Below, one piece after another: positions 17,857 through 26,601 of a stretch of 64,000 bases of DNA (the first letter of the stretch is position 1; every line of letters starts with the position of its first letter). Origin of the DNA: Lachnospiraceae bacterium KM106-2 (lineage in GTDB: Bacteria; Bacillota; Clostridia; Lachnospirales; Lachnospiraceae). The notes under the pieces were generated by a model. That model was not told where the DNA came from, made no database searches, and saw only the letters and a list, made by a program, of their open reading frames with translations. Location: assembly GCA_009731425.1 (NCBI GenBank), contig AP018794.1, positions 3,366,501 to 3,430,500 on the forward strand. The letters run 5' to 3'. A program made the translations under genes and the position numbers.

Positions 17857-18093
17857 ATGTCAAATCAACAAGTAGATAACTTAGTATCTTTATTAGATGG
17901 ATATGCTGAAAAAGGCGGACATCATCTAAATATCAATGTATTTACAAAGGAAACTTTACTCGATGCACAAGCTCATCCAGAAAACTATCCTCAGTTAACC
18001 GTACGTGTGTCTGGTTATGCCGTTAACTTCATTAAGTTAACAAAAGAACAGCAAGATGACGTTATTTCTCGTACATTTCATCAAGGAATTTAG
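17857..18093 (+). CDS. Autonomous glycyl-radical domain of pyruvate formate-lyase (YfiD/GrcA-like)
   Basis: 78 residues, with AAGGGAGG before the ATG. The sequence [20 protein letters not shown], the middle [15 protein letters not shown], and [20 protein letters not shown] match the C-terminus of full-length PFL; Gly53 in RVSGYA should carry the radical. E. coli YfiD is a similar spare domain that rescues oxygen-cleaved PFL. Here the main catalytic gene lacks its own copy, so this protein should be an obligate subunit rather than a spare. Stoichiometry and assembly are not known. A terminator follows, so the three genes make one main transcript. Confidence 0.92.
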   Translation: MSNQQVDNLVSLLDGYAEKGGHHLNINVFTKETLLDAQAHPENYPQLTVRVSGYAVNFIKLTKEQQDDVISRTFHQGI

Positions 18094-18103
18094 AGAAATA
18101 GAA

Positions 18104-18133
18104 AGGGACTGTAACTTAGTACAGTCCTTTTTT
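18104..18133 (+). terminator. Terminator between the radical-domain gene and pflA
   Basis: GGACTGTA / TACAGTCC, loop of six, then TTTTTT. It would reduce readthrough to the activase so that less activase than lyase is made. Confidence 0.8.
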
Positions 18134-18153
18134 ATTTAATAGGAGGACTTATT

Positions 18154-18915
18154 ATGACTGGTAATATTCATTCAGTTGAATCATGTGGAACAGTAGATGG
18201 ACCGGGCATTCGTTATGTCGTATTTACTCAAGGATGTCCTATGCGTTGTAAATACTGCCATAATCCGGACACTTGGGAATGCAAACAGGCATCCCAAAAA
18301 TCCGTAGATGAAATTATAACAGAATACGAAAGTATGAAAGCCTTCTTAAAAAATGGTGGGATCACCGTTACCGGTGGTGAGCCTTTGATGCAAATTGATT
18401 TTCTGATCGAACTTTTTGAACGCTGCAGTGAATTAGGAATTCACACCTGCTTAGATACATCCGGGATTACTTACAATAATACAAATGAAGCTTGGATGGA
18501 AAAACTGAATCGTTTGATGAAGGTGACTGACCTCGTGATGTTAGATATTAAGCATATCGATCCAAAGGCACATAAAGAGCTTACTGGTCAGGATAATAAG
18601 AATATCCTAGCATTTGCCGGATATTTAGATCAATTAGGTATTCCTGTGTGGATTCGCCATGTTGTTGTTCCTACCATTACACTCATTGAAAAGGATCTAT
18701 TTGATCTTGGATACTTTATTGGGAATTTTAGGAATATCAAGGCGTTAGATGTGCTTCCATATCACACAATGGCGATGGTAAAATATGAGAATATGGGTAT
18801 TGAATATCCCTTAAAAGGGGTACCCGGAGCCACCAAGGAAGAGGCTGCAAACGCCCGAAACATCATACTTCAGGGTATGCGCAAACGTCTCCGTGAAATC
18901 AAAGGATTTAATTAA
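18154..18915 (+). CDS. pflA: Pyruvate formate-lyase activating enzyme (radical SAM)
   Basis: 253 residues, normal for PflA. It abstracts hydrogen from the PFL glycine using S-adenosylmethionine and a [4Fe-4S] cluster. The cluster motif is C28-x3-C32-x2-C35 (CPMRCKYCHNPDTW), followed by GGITVTGGEPLMQ, the SAM-binding GGE motif. The start has AGGAGG. It follows the split PFL genes after a terminator and precedes a ferredoxin gene that could supply the electron needed for the reductive cleavage of SAM. The expected substrate here is the separate 78-residue domain, either alone or docked on the body. Confidence 0.95.
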   Translation: MTGNIHSVESCGTVDGPGIRYVVFTQGCPMRCKYCHNPDTWECKQASQKSVDEIITEYESMKAFLKNGGITVTGGEPLMQIDFLIELFERCSELGIHTCLDTSGITYNNTNEAWMEKLNRLMKVTDLVMLDIKHIDPKAHKELTGQDNKNILAFAGYLDQLGIPVWIRHVVVPTITLIEKDLFDLGYFIGNFRNIKALDVLPYHTMAMVKYENMGIEYPLKGVPGATKEEAANARNIILQGMRKRLREIKGFN

Positions 18916-19005
18916 TACACTAACTGTTTATTTTATAATACACACTTGTAAAATGCACCTTAATATATTAAAATGTAGCTATTAAAGAAAAGGAGGATGG
19001 TTTTT

Positions 19006-19173
19006 ATGGCATATACTATTACTGATGAATGTGTAAGCTGTGGCGCTTGCGCTGCTGAATGTCCAGTTGAAGCAATTTCTGAAGGTGCTTCTCATTACGA
19101 AATCAACCCAGATGTTTGTATTGACTGTGGTACTTGTGCAGCTACTTGCCCAACAGGAGCAATCGAAGGCTAA
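19006..19173 (+). CDS. 2[4Fe-4S] ferredoxin
   Basis: 55 residues, a classic clostridial ferredoxin. The two cluster motifs are C9-x2-C12-x2-C15-x3-C19-P and C38-x2-C41-x2-C44-x3-C48-P. The start has AGGAGG and a run of Ts before ATG. It lies 90 bases after pflA and may be cotranscribed or have its own promoter. It is a low-potential one-electron carrier. A link to reduction of PflA is inferred from position; general roles with pyruvate:ferredoxin oxidoreductase or hydrogenase are also possible. Confidence 0.93.
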   Translation: MAYTITDECVSCGACAAECPVEAISEGASHYEINPDVCIDCGTCAATCPTGAIEG

Positions 19174-19206
19174 TAACATTTAATAAAATGTGTATCTTTG
19201 ATACAT

Positions 19207-19249
19207 TAAAAAGGCAACCATATGTATTTTACATACTGGTTGCCTTTTA
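19207..19249. terminator. Bidirectional terminator between ferredoxin and merR
   Basis: AAAGGCAACCA / TGGTTGCCTTT outer stem with an inner ATGTA / TACAT, flanked by As and Ts. Confidence 0.85.
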
Positions 19250-19250
19250 A

Positions 19251-19979
19251 TTATTTACGAAATAAATGTTTTCTTTTCCTTTTCTTAGAAGTAGTCGCTG
19301 CCACTTCTTGTCTTGTTCTCTGTACTCCTCTAATCGTATCATCTAGTTTCCGGAACCTCTCTTCTTCTCGTTCTTCTTGTATTCTTAATAAATAGTCCAT
19401 TTCCTTCACCACATTACCTGAAACGACTGTACTTACCGCTTCGGATATTTCTGAACTATTATCTCTTAACGCTTGCGCGATCAAATCATTCATAATCTTT
19501 TTGAACTCTGTCATTTTATCATTTTGTACACTTACTATAGTCTCTGAATTTACAGAAGGGATATCCGAAATCTCTGTCTTTGTATCTTTCTTAACAGCAT
19601 GTTCTACTCCTGGAATAACTTCTTTTTCACTATTCTCTACGATTGGCTCTTGCTTTGACTCTTTCTTCAGGGGTATTTCAATTCCATTGAGAACCTTCTG
19701 ATTCATCTCATCTCTTAAATTCAGCATACTTTTCGCATCCAGGGTAAGTATTTCATTCATGGTTGGCAATAACATCTTAATTGCCTTCAACTGAAACCCT
19801 TTATCCTTTAACTCTTTTATCGTTAAGAATAATTCTACATCCTCATCTGTATAAATCCGATGTCCCATTGCATCCCTGTCTATGATGAGTTCCAGCTCAT
19901 CCTCCCAGTAACGGATGGTATGGGATTTAATTTTGGTCAGTTTCACGACTTCTGAGATTACGTATCTTCCATCGTCCAT
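19251..19979 (-). CDS. MerR-family DNA-binding protein with coiled-coil, basic C-terminus
   Basis: 242 residues. The N-terminal winged helix is typical of MerR (YVISEVVKLTKIKSHTIRYWEDE, then GHRIYTDEDVELFLTIKELKDKGF). The middle (about 90-165) is variable. A coiled coil (LLRIQEEREEERFRKLDDTI) leads to a strongly basic tail KKRKRKHLFRK. There is no recognisable ligand domain, so it is not a classic metal or drug sensor. The architecture recalls RacA-type chromosome-associated proteins of Bacillus, but that is only a resemblance. AAGGAGGGG precedes the ATG. Confidence 0.8.
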   Translation of the reverse strand: MDDGRYVISEVVKLTKIKSHTIRYWEDELELIIDRDAMGHRIYTDEDVELFLTIKELKDKGFQLKAIKMLLPTMNEILTLDAKSMLNLRDEMNQKVLNGIEIPLKKESKQEPIVENSEKEVIPGVEHAVKKDTKTEISDIPSVNSETIVSVQNDKMTEFKKIMNDLIAQALRDNSSEISEAVSTVVSGNVVKEMDYLLRIQEEREEERFRKLDDTIRGVQRTRQEVAATTSKKRKRKHLFRK

Positions 19980-20136
19980 GAAATTCCCCTCCTTTATATA
20001 AATTATTATATCATATGACTTAATAATTTCAATAATTTTGGTAATTTATTACAATAAGAATTTCTCGACATATGCTTCTTTTTCTATCAATGATTAAGCT
20101 TCTTTCATCAGCATCTACATTTTGTCCCAATAAAGT

Positions 20137-20169
20137 ATCAAAAAAAGAAGCATTTTTTAAATGCTTCTT
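20137..20169 (-). terminator. Terminator of the gdpP-rplI-dnaB operon
   Basis: AAGAAGCATTT / AAATGCTTCTT with a three-base loop and a run of Ts on the minus strand. Confidence 0.8.
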
Positions 20170-20195
20170 AATTCATAATCTATCTTAAGTTTAAG

Positions 20196-20221
20196 ACTAT
20201 TCGGCGCGTAGCGCCGATTTT
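20196..20221 (-). repeat. Fragment C of the dispersed GC-rich structured repeat
   Basis: CTACGCGCCGAA on the minus strand is identical to 12 bases of repeat copy A (27689-27700). It forms a small GC-rich hairpin (TCGGCGC / GCGCCGA) in the 3' untranslated region of dnaB, before the operon terminator. The rest of the element, including CCTCCTTT, is absent. Confidence 0.5.
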
Positions 20222-20239
20222 TTGAAAAAAATAGGTGCA

Positions 20240-21592
20240 TTACTCATAATCATCATATCTTTGACGTTCTAAGTTAGCAAACTTCGTATATTGAGATAAC
20301 CAAGCCAATTTTACAGTACCTGTTGGACCATTTCTCTGTTTACCTATGATGATTTCAGAAACACCTGCTTCTTCAGAATCTTTATTATAATAATCATCAC
20401 GATAGATAAACATAACAACATCGGCATCCTGCTCGATGGCTCCAGATTCTCTTAAATCGGACATCATAGGACGTTTATCCGGTCTCTGCTCAACAGCACG
20501 GCTAAGCTGTGATAACGCGATTACAGGGGCATTAATCTCTCTGGCAACCGCTTTTAATGTTCTAGAGATTTCAGATACTTCTTGTTGCTTTGATTCAGAA
20601 CGCTTTCCTCCTAATGTCATCAACTGAAGGTAATCGATGATAACAAGACCGAGATTATGTTCTAATTTATACTTTCTACATTTGGATCGCAGCTCCTGAA
20701 TAGAAATACCAGGGGTATCATCAATGATCAAATTGGAATTACCAATCTCTTTGGCACTCTCAACAATCTTTAACCAATCTTCATCCTGAAGCTCACCACT
20801 ACGGATTGCTTGAGAATCTACCTTGGAATTCATAGATATAATACGCTTTACTAACTGATCCTTAGACATTTCCAGACTGAAGATAGCTGTTGTCACATGG
20901 GATTTTACCGCTACATGCTCTGCAACATTAAGTACGAAGGCAGTCTTACCCATAGAAGGTCTGGCTGCTACGATAATTAAATCGGATGGCTGTAAACCGG
21001 CTGTCTTATAATCTAGATCATAGAATCCAGTTGAAACACCTGTAACACTACCTTTACTTCTTGCTGCAGATTCAATACTATCTAATGAAGATAATACAAT
21101 ATCTTTGATACTAACAAAGTCACTGGAACCTCTCTTTTGAACGACATCAAAGATTTGCTTCTCCGCATCACCTAAGATATCTTCCAGCTTCTCTTTATCC
21201 ATATAACAGTCATTGGAGATGGACTCTGTAATCTTAATTAATTTTCGTAAAACAGACTTCTCTTTTACGATATTAGCATAGTACTTAACGTTAGCAGATG
21301 TAGGTACCGCAGCAACTAATTCTCGAATAAACTCGATACTGCAGATTTCTTCTGGTACATCCTTTTCGCTAAGCTTATTTTTTAAAGTAACCAAATCGAC
21401 TGGTTTACTTTCGTTATATAACTCAATCATGGCATCAAATAGGATCCCATATTGATTCATATAAAAATCTTCTGCACAGACAACTTCAGAGGCTGTCGTA
21501 ATCGCATCTTTGTCCATAATCATGGAACCAATTACCGATTGCTCTGCCTCTGTGCTGTGCGGAAGGACCTTTTTAATCAATGATTCTTCCAT
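20240..21592 (-). CDS. dnaB: Replicative DNA helicase DnaB
   Basis: 450 residues, normal. It is the hexameric 5'-3' helicase of the replisome (called DnaC in Bacillus). The N-terminal domain (PHSTEAEQSVIGSMI) binds primase. The RecA-like motor has Walker A ARPSMGKTAF and Walker B VIIDYLQLM, followed by LSQLSRAVEQRPDKRP and a late SGAIEQDADVVMFIYRD segment. GAGGAG precedes the ATG. It is the last gene of gdpP-rplI-dnaB, a common Firmicutes order. Its likely loader is encoded at 6338-7336. Confidence 0.97.
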   Translation of the reverse strand: MEESLIKKVLPHSTEAEQSVIGSMIMDKDAITTASEVVCAEDFYMNQYGILFDAMIELYNESKPVDLVTLKNKLSEKDVPEEICSIEFIRELVAAVPTSANVKYYANIVKEKSVLRKLIKITESISNDCYMDKEKLEDILGDAEKQIFDVVQKRGSSDFVSIKDIVLSSLDSIESAARSKGSVTGVSTGFYDLDYKTAGLQPSDLIIVAARPSMGKTAFVLNVAEHVAVKSHVTTAIFSLEMSKDQLVKRIISMNSKVDSQAIRSGELQDEDWLKIVESAKEIGNSNLIIDDTPGISIQELRSKCRKYKLEHNLGLVIIDYLQLMTLGGKRSESKQQEVSEISRTLKAVAREINAPVIALSQLSRAVEQRPDKRPMMSDLRESGAIEQDADVVMFIYRDDYYNKDSEEAGVSEIIIGKQRNGPTGTVKLAWLSQYTKFANLERQRYDDYE

Positions 21593-21608
21593 GATTCGCT
21601 CCTCTTAT

Positions 21609-22055
21609 TTACTTCTCTGTAACTTTAACTTTAAGTTCTGCCGTTACTTTTGGGTGAAGTTTAAGTTTCACATTGTAAGTTCCTAATGCTTTTAATGCTT
21701 CTGGCATCTGAAGTTTCTTCTTATCAAGATCATATCCTAATTGTTCTTTTGCAGCTTGTACAATTTCCTTAGAAGATACAGAACCGAATGTCCTACCACC
21801 TTCACCGGCTTTAATCGATACTACAACAAACTTATCCTCTAATTCTTTTGCAAATGCTTTTGCAGCATCTAACTGTTCTTGTTTTAATTTATCCTCGTTT
21901 GCTTTTTGTAACTTTAAATCATTTAAGTTCTTAGGAGTTGCCTCAATTCCTAATTTTTTAGGTAAGATAAAGTTTCTAGCATAACCATCGTTAACCTTAA
22001 CTTTCTGTCCCTTTTTACCAAGTGCTTTCACATCTTCTAATAAAATAACTTCCAT
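21609..22055 (-). CDS. rplI: 50S ribosomal protein L9
   Basis: 148 residues, normal length. [17 protein letters not shown] and the [19 protein letters not shown] segment are the conserved L9 N-terminal domain; the long helix and C-terminal domain follow. The ATG abuts the gdpP stop (TAG ATG), and its ribosome binding site AAGGAG lies within the gdpP coding region. dnaB starts 16 bases downstream. Confidence 0.97.
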   Translation of the reverse strand: MEVILLEDVKALGKKGQKVKVNDGYARNFILPKKLGIEATPKNLNDLKLQKANEDKLKQEQLDAAKAFAKELEDKFVVVSIKAGEGGRTFGSVSSKEIVQAAKEQLGYDLDKKKLQMPEALKALGTYNVKLKLHPKVTAELKVKVTEK

Positions 22056-24110
22056 CTATATTTCTCCTTCCTGTATCATGCTTTCAAGTGTTTGTTTAAT
22101 CAAGTCTTTCGCTTCTTCAATTGTAGCATTTTCAATCTGCGCACCAGCAATCGTCATATGGCCTCCGCCACCTAACTTCTCCATTACAATCTGAACATTT
22201 AACTCGTCAATGGATCTGGCACTGATATAAATTTTATTATTAAAGCTTGTCAATACAAATGATGCTTTAATGCCTGTAATATTAAGCAGTTCATTGGCTA
22301 CTTGTGCTCCTAATATCGTCGGACTATCAACGCCCTCGCTAGCACTTACTGCAATTGCGTAGTTATTCAAGAATACTTCGGTATGACTTAGTGCTTCTGC
22401 ACGCTTAATATATTCAACCATATCGCTTCTAAACGATTTTCTGATTCTTGTCACATCAGCTCCACTTCTTCGAAGGAATGCCGCTGCTTCAAAGGTACGA
22501 ACCCCTGTCTTTGACAAGAAATTATTTGTATCGATCATAATACCTGAGTACATGGCATCTGCTTCACATTGTTTCAATTTCAGTCCTTCTCCAATGTATT
22601 GAAGAATCTCTGCAACCATTTCACAGGAAGAGGATGCATATGGCTCAATATATGATAATACTGCATTCTGGACAACTTCACCTGTTTGTCTATGATGATC
22701 CAAAATAACGATCGTCTTCGTTAGATCAAGTAACTCTTCACATTCTGTATAACTTGGTCTATTAACATCAACTACTACAAGAAGAGTATTTTCATCTACA
22801 AGATCTTTTGCTCTTGCACTATTTAAGAACATATCGCTTTCATACTCTGAATTATTTTGGAATCTTTCCATTACTGGACGAACGCTCTTAGTTACTTCAT
22901 TAATAACAATATAAGCTCTCTTATTCAGAGTCTTAGCAATTCGATAAATACCAATGGCAGCACCAAAGGAATCCACATCTCCAATGGAGTGTCCCATAAT
23001 TACGACGATATCCTTTGCCTCAACTAATTCTTTTAAAGCATGTGCTTTTACCCTTGCTTTTACTCGAGTATTCTTCTCAACTTGCATACTCTTACCACCA
23101 TAGTATTGGATCTTATCGCCATCTTTAATAACAACCTGATCGCCACCACGACCTAAGGCAAGATCGATCGCTGCTCTTGCATACTCATATCCTTTTAAAT
23201 AAGAATCCGCATTTACACCAAGCCCCATACTTAAAGTAACTGCCATATCGTTACCGATATTTACAGCACGTACCTCATCTAACAGAGAGAATTTTGTATT
23301 CTGCAGTTGTGGTAAATATTTTTGCTTAAAGATAACAATATATTTATCTTTCTCGAGTTTCTTAATGATCGCATCAATGCTTTGCATCTGCTTATTGATC
23401 TTACGATCTACTAATGCGATTAATAAAGATCTACGAACTTCATCAATACTCTCTAAAGCCTCTTCGTAATTATCAATATATAATAATCCAACGATCAGCC
23501 TTTGCTCCATGTTAATTTTAATATATTGTTTAATCTCCGTTTCATCAAACAAATACATCGCAACTAAAGTATCCGTTTCCACATTCTCATCTACACCATA
23601 GCTTTGTAAAATTGTATTACTACAGCCATCCACTCTTACAAGTCGTAATACAACATGATAATTATGTTCTCCTAATTGTACATGTCGTTCTACGTCCAAC
23701 TCATTCATTGGGAACATCCCACGATGAATTTCAGGAAAAATATTAGTGATATTTTTAGTTGCTGCTTTCTCATTTTCTATTACATCGAGGAACTCATTAT
23801 TTCCCCATAACATTCTTCCATCCATATCAAGCACCGCATATGGTACTAACATCTCTGTGATCAGTTTATTCTGAACGGTTTCATAATTCGCAGAATACTG
23901 AACAAGTTCTTTTAGGACAGAAGTACGTTTTCTGTAATAAATAAATGCAGTAAATAAAACATACGCCAATACATACAATGACATGACAGAACCAGCTGTA
24001 ATATCTACAAAGTATATACTAATATTCATGAGTATAAGGAATATGGAAAGATAAATTGGCCATCTGAGATAAGCTCTCAGCGTAGCATTTAGTTTTACTT
24101 TTAGTTTCAT
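22056..24110 (-). CDS. gdpP: Cyclic-di-AMP phosphodiesterase GdpP (DHH-DHHA1)
   Basis: 684 residues. Two membrane spans (about 15-60) are followed by a PAS-like region, a degenerate GGDEF domain (about 190-310) and a DHH phosphodiesterase domain with GHSIGDVDSFGAAIG, VVDVNRPSYTE and ILDHHRQTG, then DHHA1 ending GGGGHMTIAGAQI. This is the GdpP layout; the enzyme hydrolyses c-di-AMP and affects wall and potassium homeostasis. GGGAG lies eight bases before the ATG. First gene of the gdpP-rplI-dnaB operon. The 170 bases upstream show no clear promoter. Confidence 0.95.
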   Translation of the reverse strand: MKLKVKLNATLRAYLRWPIYLSIFLILMNISIYFVDITAGSVMSLYVLAYVLFTAFIYYRKRTSVLKELVQYSANYETVQNKLITEMLVPYAVLDMDGRMLWGNNEFLDVIENEKAATKNITNIFPEIHRGMFPMNELDVERHVQLGEHNYHVVLRLVRVDGCSNTILQSYGVDENVETDTLVAMYLFDETEIKQYIKINMEQRLIVGLLYIDNYEEALESIDEVRRSLLIALVDRKINKQMQSIDAIIKKLEKDKYIVIFKQKYLPQLQNTKFSLLDEVRAVNIGNDMAVTLSMGLGVNADSYLKGYEYARAAIDLALGRGGDQVVIKDGDKIQYYGGKSMQVEKNTRVKARVKAHALKELVEAKDIVVIMGHSIGDVDSFGAAIGIYRIAKTLNKRAYIVINEVTKSVRPVMERFQNNSEYESDMFLNSARAKDLVDENTLLVVVDVNRPSYTECEELLDLTKTIVILDHHRQTGEVVQNAVLSYIEPYASSSCEMVAEILQYIGEGLKLKQCEADAMYSGIMIDTNNFLSKTGVRTFEAAAFLRRSGADVTRIRKSFRSDMVEYIKRAEALSHTEVFLNNYAIAVSASEGVDSPTILGAQVANELLNITGIKASFVLTSFNNKIYISARSIDELNVQIVMEKLGGGGHMTIAGAQIENATIEEAKDLIKQTLESMIQEGEI

Positions 24111-24283
24111 CTTTGCATCTCCCAGTCCACGTTTCGTTTTCTTCGTTAATTATAAATACTTATACGCAGTTTATTATACCATTATTATATGCAAAAGAAA
24201 AGCATTTCACATAACGGGAAGACTCTGTCACTTATATGAAATACGATTATTTTATACAGATTTCTAAGAGGTGCGATCTATCC

Positions 24284-24616
24284 TTATGCAAAAATAGTCT
24301 GAATTAAAATCATATACGTAATTGTTCCTCCTGCAATCGATAGAAACATATTTTTCTTATATTTTTGTAGCATTACAACTAAGAGACCTGACAATAATTC
24401 CGGAATACCATGATCTCCATGAAACAATTCTATATCCTTATAGCTATAAATCACTAGCATTCCAAGTACTGCTGATGGTAATACCGTACCCAGGTATTTA
24501 ATATATTGGGGCGTCTCTTTTCCAGCTGGAAATAACAAAAAAGCAATAAAACGAGTAAACAAAGTTCCTATTACGACCATAATGATCGTTATAATCTGTT
24601 TTTCAATTTCCATCAT
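24284..24616 (-). CDS. azlD: Branched-chain amino acid exporter small subunit AzlD
   Basis: 110 residues, hydrophobic with about four membrane spans, the usual size of AzlD. It begins MMEIEKQIITIIMVVIGTLFTRFIAF and contains the family-like PQYIKYLGTVLPSAVLGMLVIY. Its ATG overlaps the azlC stop by one base (TAATG), so the pair is translationally coupled. AzlC and AzlD together export branched-chain amino acids or analogues. Confidence 0.9.
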   Translation of the reverse strand: MMEIEKQIITIIMVVIGTLFTRFIAFLLFPAGKETPQYIKYLGTVLPSAVLGMLVIYSYKDIELFHGDHGIPELLSGLLVVMLQKYKKNMFLSIAGGTITYMILIQTIFA

Positions 24617-25338
24617 TATGACCTCCCTCTTCTATGATCTTTTTCCAGTTTCTTTCGAAAGAGGGATAATATAAGTAAGATTCCAGCCATGGCTCCTAGA
24701 ATGAAATACTGTGATCCTAGCAAAGATAAACTCAAGATTGAAATAACTAATCCACAATAGGAACTTATGTGATCCTTTTCCTTCTCCCATTGATTCATAA
24801 AGATCACGATAAATAGTGCTGTCATAACAAATTCGATCCCTTTCGTTTCCAAAGGCAATAGTCCTCCAAAAACTCCTCCTAATGTTGCACCAAAAAACCA
24901 ATATACTTGATTAAAAAACGTTACAAAAAACATAAACCATCCTTGATCCACCTCTTCTGGTATATCAGCAGTGCAATTAATAGAAAAGCTTTCATCACAC
25001 ATTCCATAGATCAAATACCATTTCTTTTTTCCTGTATTTTGATATTTATCAAGCATAGTGATTCCATAGAAAATATGACGTGCATTCACCATTAGCGTTA
25101 GGAATAGTGCATTGATCGGATCAAATGGCTGTGTTAACAGATTCGCTGCTACAAACTCCATAGATCCCGCAAAAATAGTAATACTCATGATCATCGGATA
25201 AATTGCTGAAAAGCCAAGAGACCGCATATATATTCCATAGGCTATTCCTAAAAAGGTAAATCCTGCAAAGATTGGAATCGTATATGGGAATGCCGCTTTC
25301 CCGGCTTGCATGAGCTGTTGAAATTTCACTCTGTTCAT
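24616..25338 (-). CDS. azlC: Branched-chain amino acid exporter large subunit AzlC
   Basis: 240 residues, several membrane spans. The segments FTFLGIAYGIYMRSLGFSAI, FAGSMEFVAANLL and LTLMVNARHIFYGITML are typical of AzlC. AAGGAG precedes the ATG. It lies 23 bases after the terminator of the rpsF operon, so it must have its own promoter or depend on readthrough. Confidence 0.93.
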   Translation of the reverse strand: MNRVKFQQLMQAGKAAFPYTIPIFAGFTFLGIAYGIYMRSLGFSAIYPMIMSITIFAGSMEFVAANLLTQPFDPINALFLTLMVNARHIFYGITMLDKYQNTGKKKWYLIYGMCDESFSINCTADIPEEVDQGWFMFFVTFFNQVYWFFGATLGGVFGGLLPLETKGIEFVMTALFIVIFMNQWEKEKDHISSYCGLVISILSLSLLGSQYFILGAMAGILLILSLFRKKLEKDHRRGRS

Positions 25339-25357
25339 TTATGTACTCCTTATTTGT

Positions 25358-25391
25358 GAAAAAAAAGGAAGCTGAAAATTTCAGCTTCCTT
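25358..25391 (-). terminator. Terminator of rpsF-ssb-rpsR
   Basis: AAGGAAGCTGA / TCAGCTTCCTT, five-base loop, then eight Ts on the minus strand. Confidence 0.9.
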
Positions 25392-25401
25392 CGAATATTT
25401 A

Positions 25402-25668
25402 TTATTCTACTGTGTAAGGCATTAAAGCAATGTGTCTTGCTCTCTTGATAGCAACTGTAAGTGCTCTTTGATGTTTAGCACAGTTACCAGTGATTCTTCT
25501 AGGAAGAATTTTACCTCTTTCAGATACGTATCTTTTTAATTTGTTAACGTCTTTGAAATCGATAGTTGCGTTTTTATCTGAACAAAATACGCAAACTTTT
25601 TTTCTTCTACGTCCGCCTGCTCTTCTTCTCATTGGAGCATCGCTTCTATCTGCTCTATTATTTGGCAT
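25402..25668 (-). CDS. rpsR: 30S ribosomal protein S18
   Basis: 88 residues. [10 protein letters not shown] and [20 protein letters not shown] are characteristic; the cysteines and histidine suggest a zinc-binding S18 form. The N-terminus is extended with basic residues. Third gene of the rpsF-ssb-rpsR operon. AGGAGG precedes the ATG. Confidence 0.97.
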   Translation of the reverse strand: MPNNRADRSDAPMRRRAGGRRRKKVCVFCSDKNATIDFKDVNKLKRYVSERGKILPRRITGNCAKHQRALTVAIKRARHIALMPYTVE

Positions 25669-25729
25669 ACAACATGACCTCCTTAAATTTTTCCTTAAGT
25701 TGTTCTAAAACTTACTTTTAAATGAAGAA

Positions 25730-26176
25730 CTAATTAAATGGTAATTCTTCATCGATTCCATCTGGAATGTTCATAAATCCGTCTCCAGCAGCTTGGCTAG
25801 GAGCGGGTCTTGAAACTTGCTGATATCCACCATCCATTGTATGGTTTGCAGCTGTAGCTTTGCTTTCAGCAAATTCTACTTCTTCCGCGATTACTTCCGT
25901 AGTATAAACTTTTTGACCTTCTTTGTTAGTATAGCTTCCTGTTTGAATACGGCCGCTAGTAACAATCTTAGTACCTTGTTTTAAATACTTTTCAGCAAAC
26001 TCAGCAGTTTTACCAAATGCTACACAGTTGATAAAATCAGCGTCTTGTTCACCTTGACGTTTAAATCTACGATCTACTGCTAAAGTGAAGCGAGCAATTG
26101 CTAATGCGCTTTCACCTTGTGAATATCTAACTTCCGGATCTCTTGTAAGACGACCCATCAAGACTACTTTATTCAT
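25730..26176 (-). CDS. ssb: Single-stranded DNA-binding protein SSB
   Basis: 148 residues. The OB fold begins MNKVVLMGRLTRDPEVRYS and runs to about residue 105. A flexible Gly/Gln/Pro linker leads to the acidic tail GIDEELPFN, the docking site for replication and repair partners. It lies between rpsF and rpsR, the conserved Firmicutes order. GGAGGG precedes the ATG. Confidence 0.97.
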   Translation of the reverse strand: MNKVVLMGRLTRDPEVRYSQGESALAIARFTLAVDRRFKRQGEQDADFINCVAFGKTAEFAEKYLKQGTKIVTSGRIQTGSYTNKEGQKVYTTEVIAEEVEFAESKATAANHTMDGGYQQVSRPAPSQAAGDGFMNIPDGIDEELPFN

Positions 26177-26194
26177 TGAGGATTCCCTCCTTCA

Positions 26195-26482
26195 TTATGC
26201 GTCTTGGCGAATGCATAAATATCTGATAACAGATTCCATGATACGAACACGTTGTTCGATTTCGTTTGGACAGTTTGAATCAGATTCGAATTGGATGAAG
26301 TAGTAAAAACCTTCTTTCATTTTTTGAATTTCGTAAGCTAATCTTTTCTTACCCCATTCATCAACGTTAGTTACTGTACCACCGAAAGTAGCGATTAATT
26401 CTTTCACTTTTTCTACAGTAGCAGTTCTTGCTTCATCTTCGATTTTTGCATTTACAACTAAGGCTAATTCATATTTGTTCAT
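26195..26482 (-). CDS. rpsF: 30S ribosomal protein S6
   Basis: 95 residues from the ATG at 26482 (MNKYELALVV), chosen because AAGGAGGTG precedes it; upstream in-frame codons lie in the leader. The segments EWGKKRLAYEIQKMKEGFYYFIQFES are typical of S6. First gene of rpsF-ssb-rpsR. The roughly 75-base leader carries a small hairpin and GGGCCAGAG. It could be an S6:S18 autoregulatory element, but I could not match the known consensus with confidence. Confidence 0.96.
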   Translation of the reverse strand: MNKYELALVVNAKIEDEARTATVEKVKELIATFGGTVTNVDEWGKKRLAYEIQKMKEGFYYFIQFESDSNCPNEIEQRVRIMESVIRYLCIRQDA

Positions 26483-26564
26483 AGTTGACTGCACCTCCTT
26501 TTGGTCTCTGGCCCTTTCTTCATGAAAGAGCAAGGAATTTGTGTATAACATATCACAATTACAT

Positions 26565-26593
26565 ATTCTATCATAACATTTTCAACAATTCAA
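26565..26593 (-). promoter_or_regulatory. rpsF operon promoter
   Basis: Minus-strand -35 TTGAAT (26588-26593), 17-base spacer, -10 TAGAAT (26565-26570), just past the DUF951 stop. Confidence 0.65.
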
Positions 26594-26601
26594 GCGATTT
26601 T

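Noticed and set aside
26483..26564. S6:S18 autoregulatory RNA in the rpsF leader
   Set aside because: A small hairpin and GGGCCAGAG are present, but I could not match the known bulge sequence with confidence, so it is mentioned only under rpsF.
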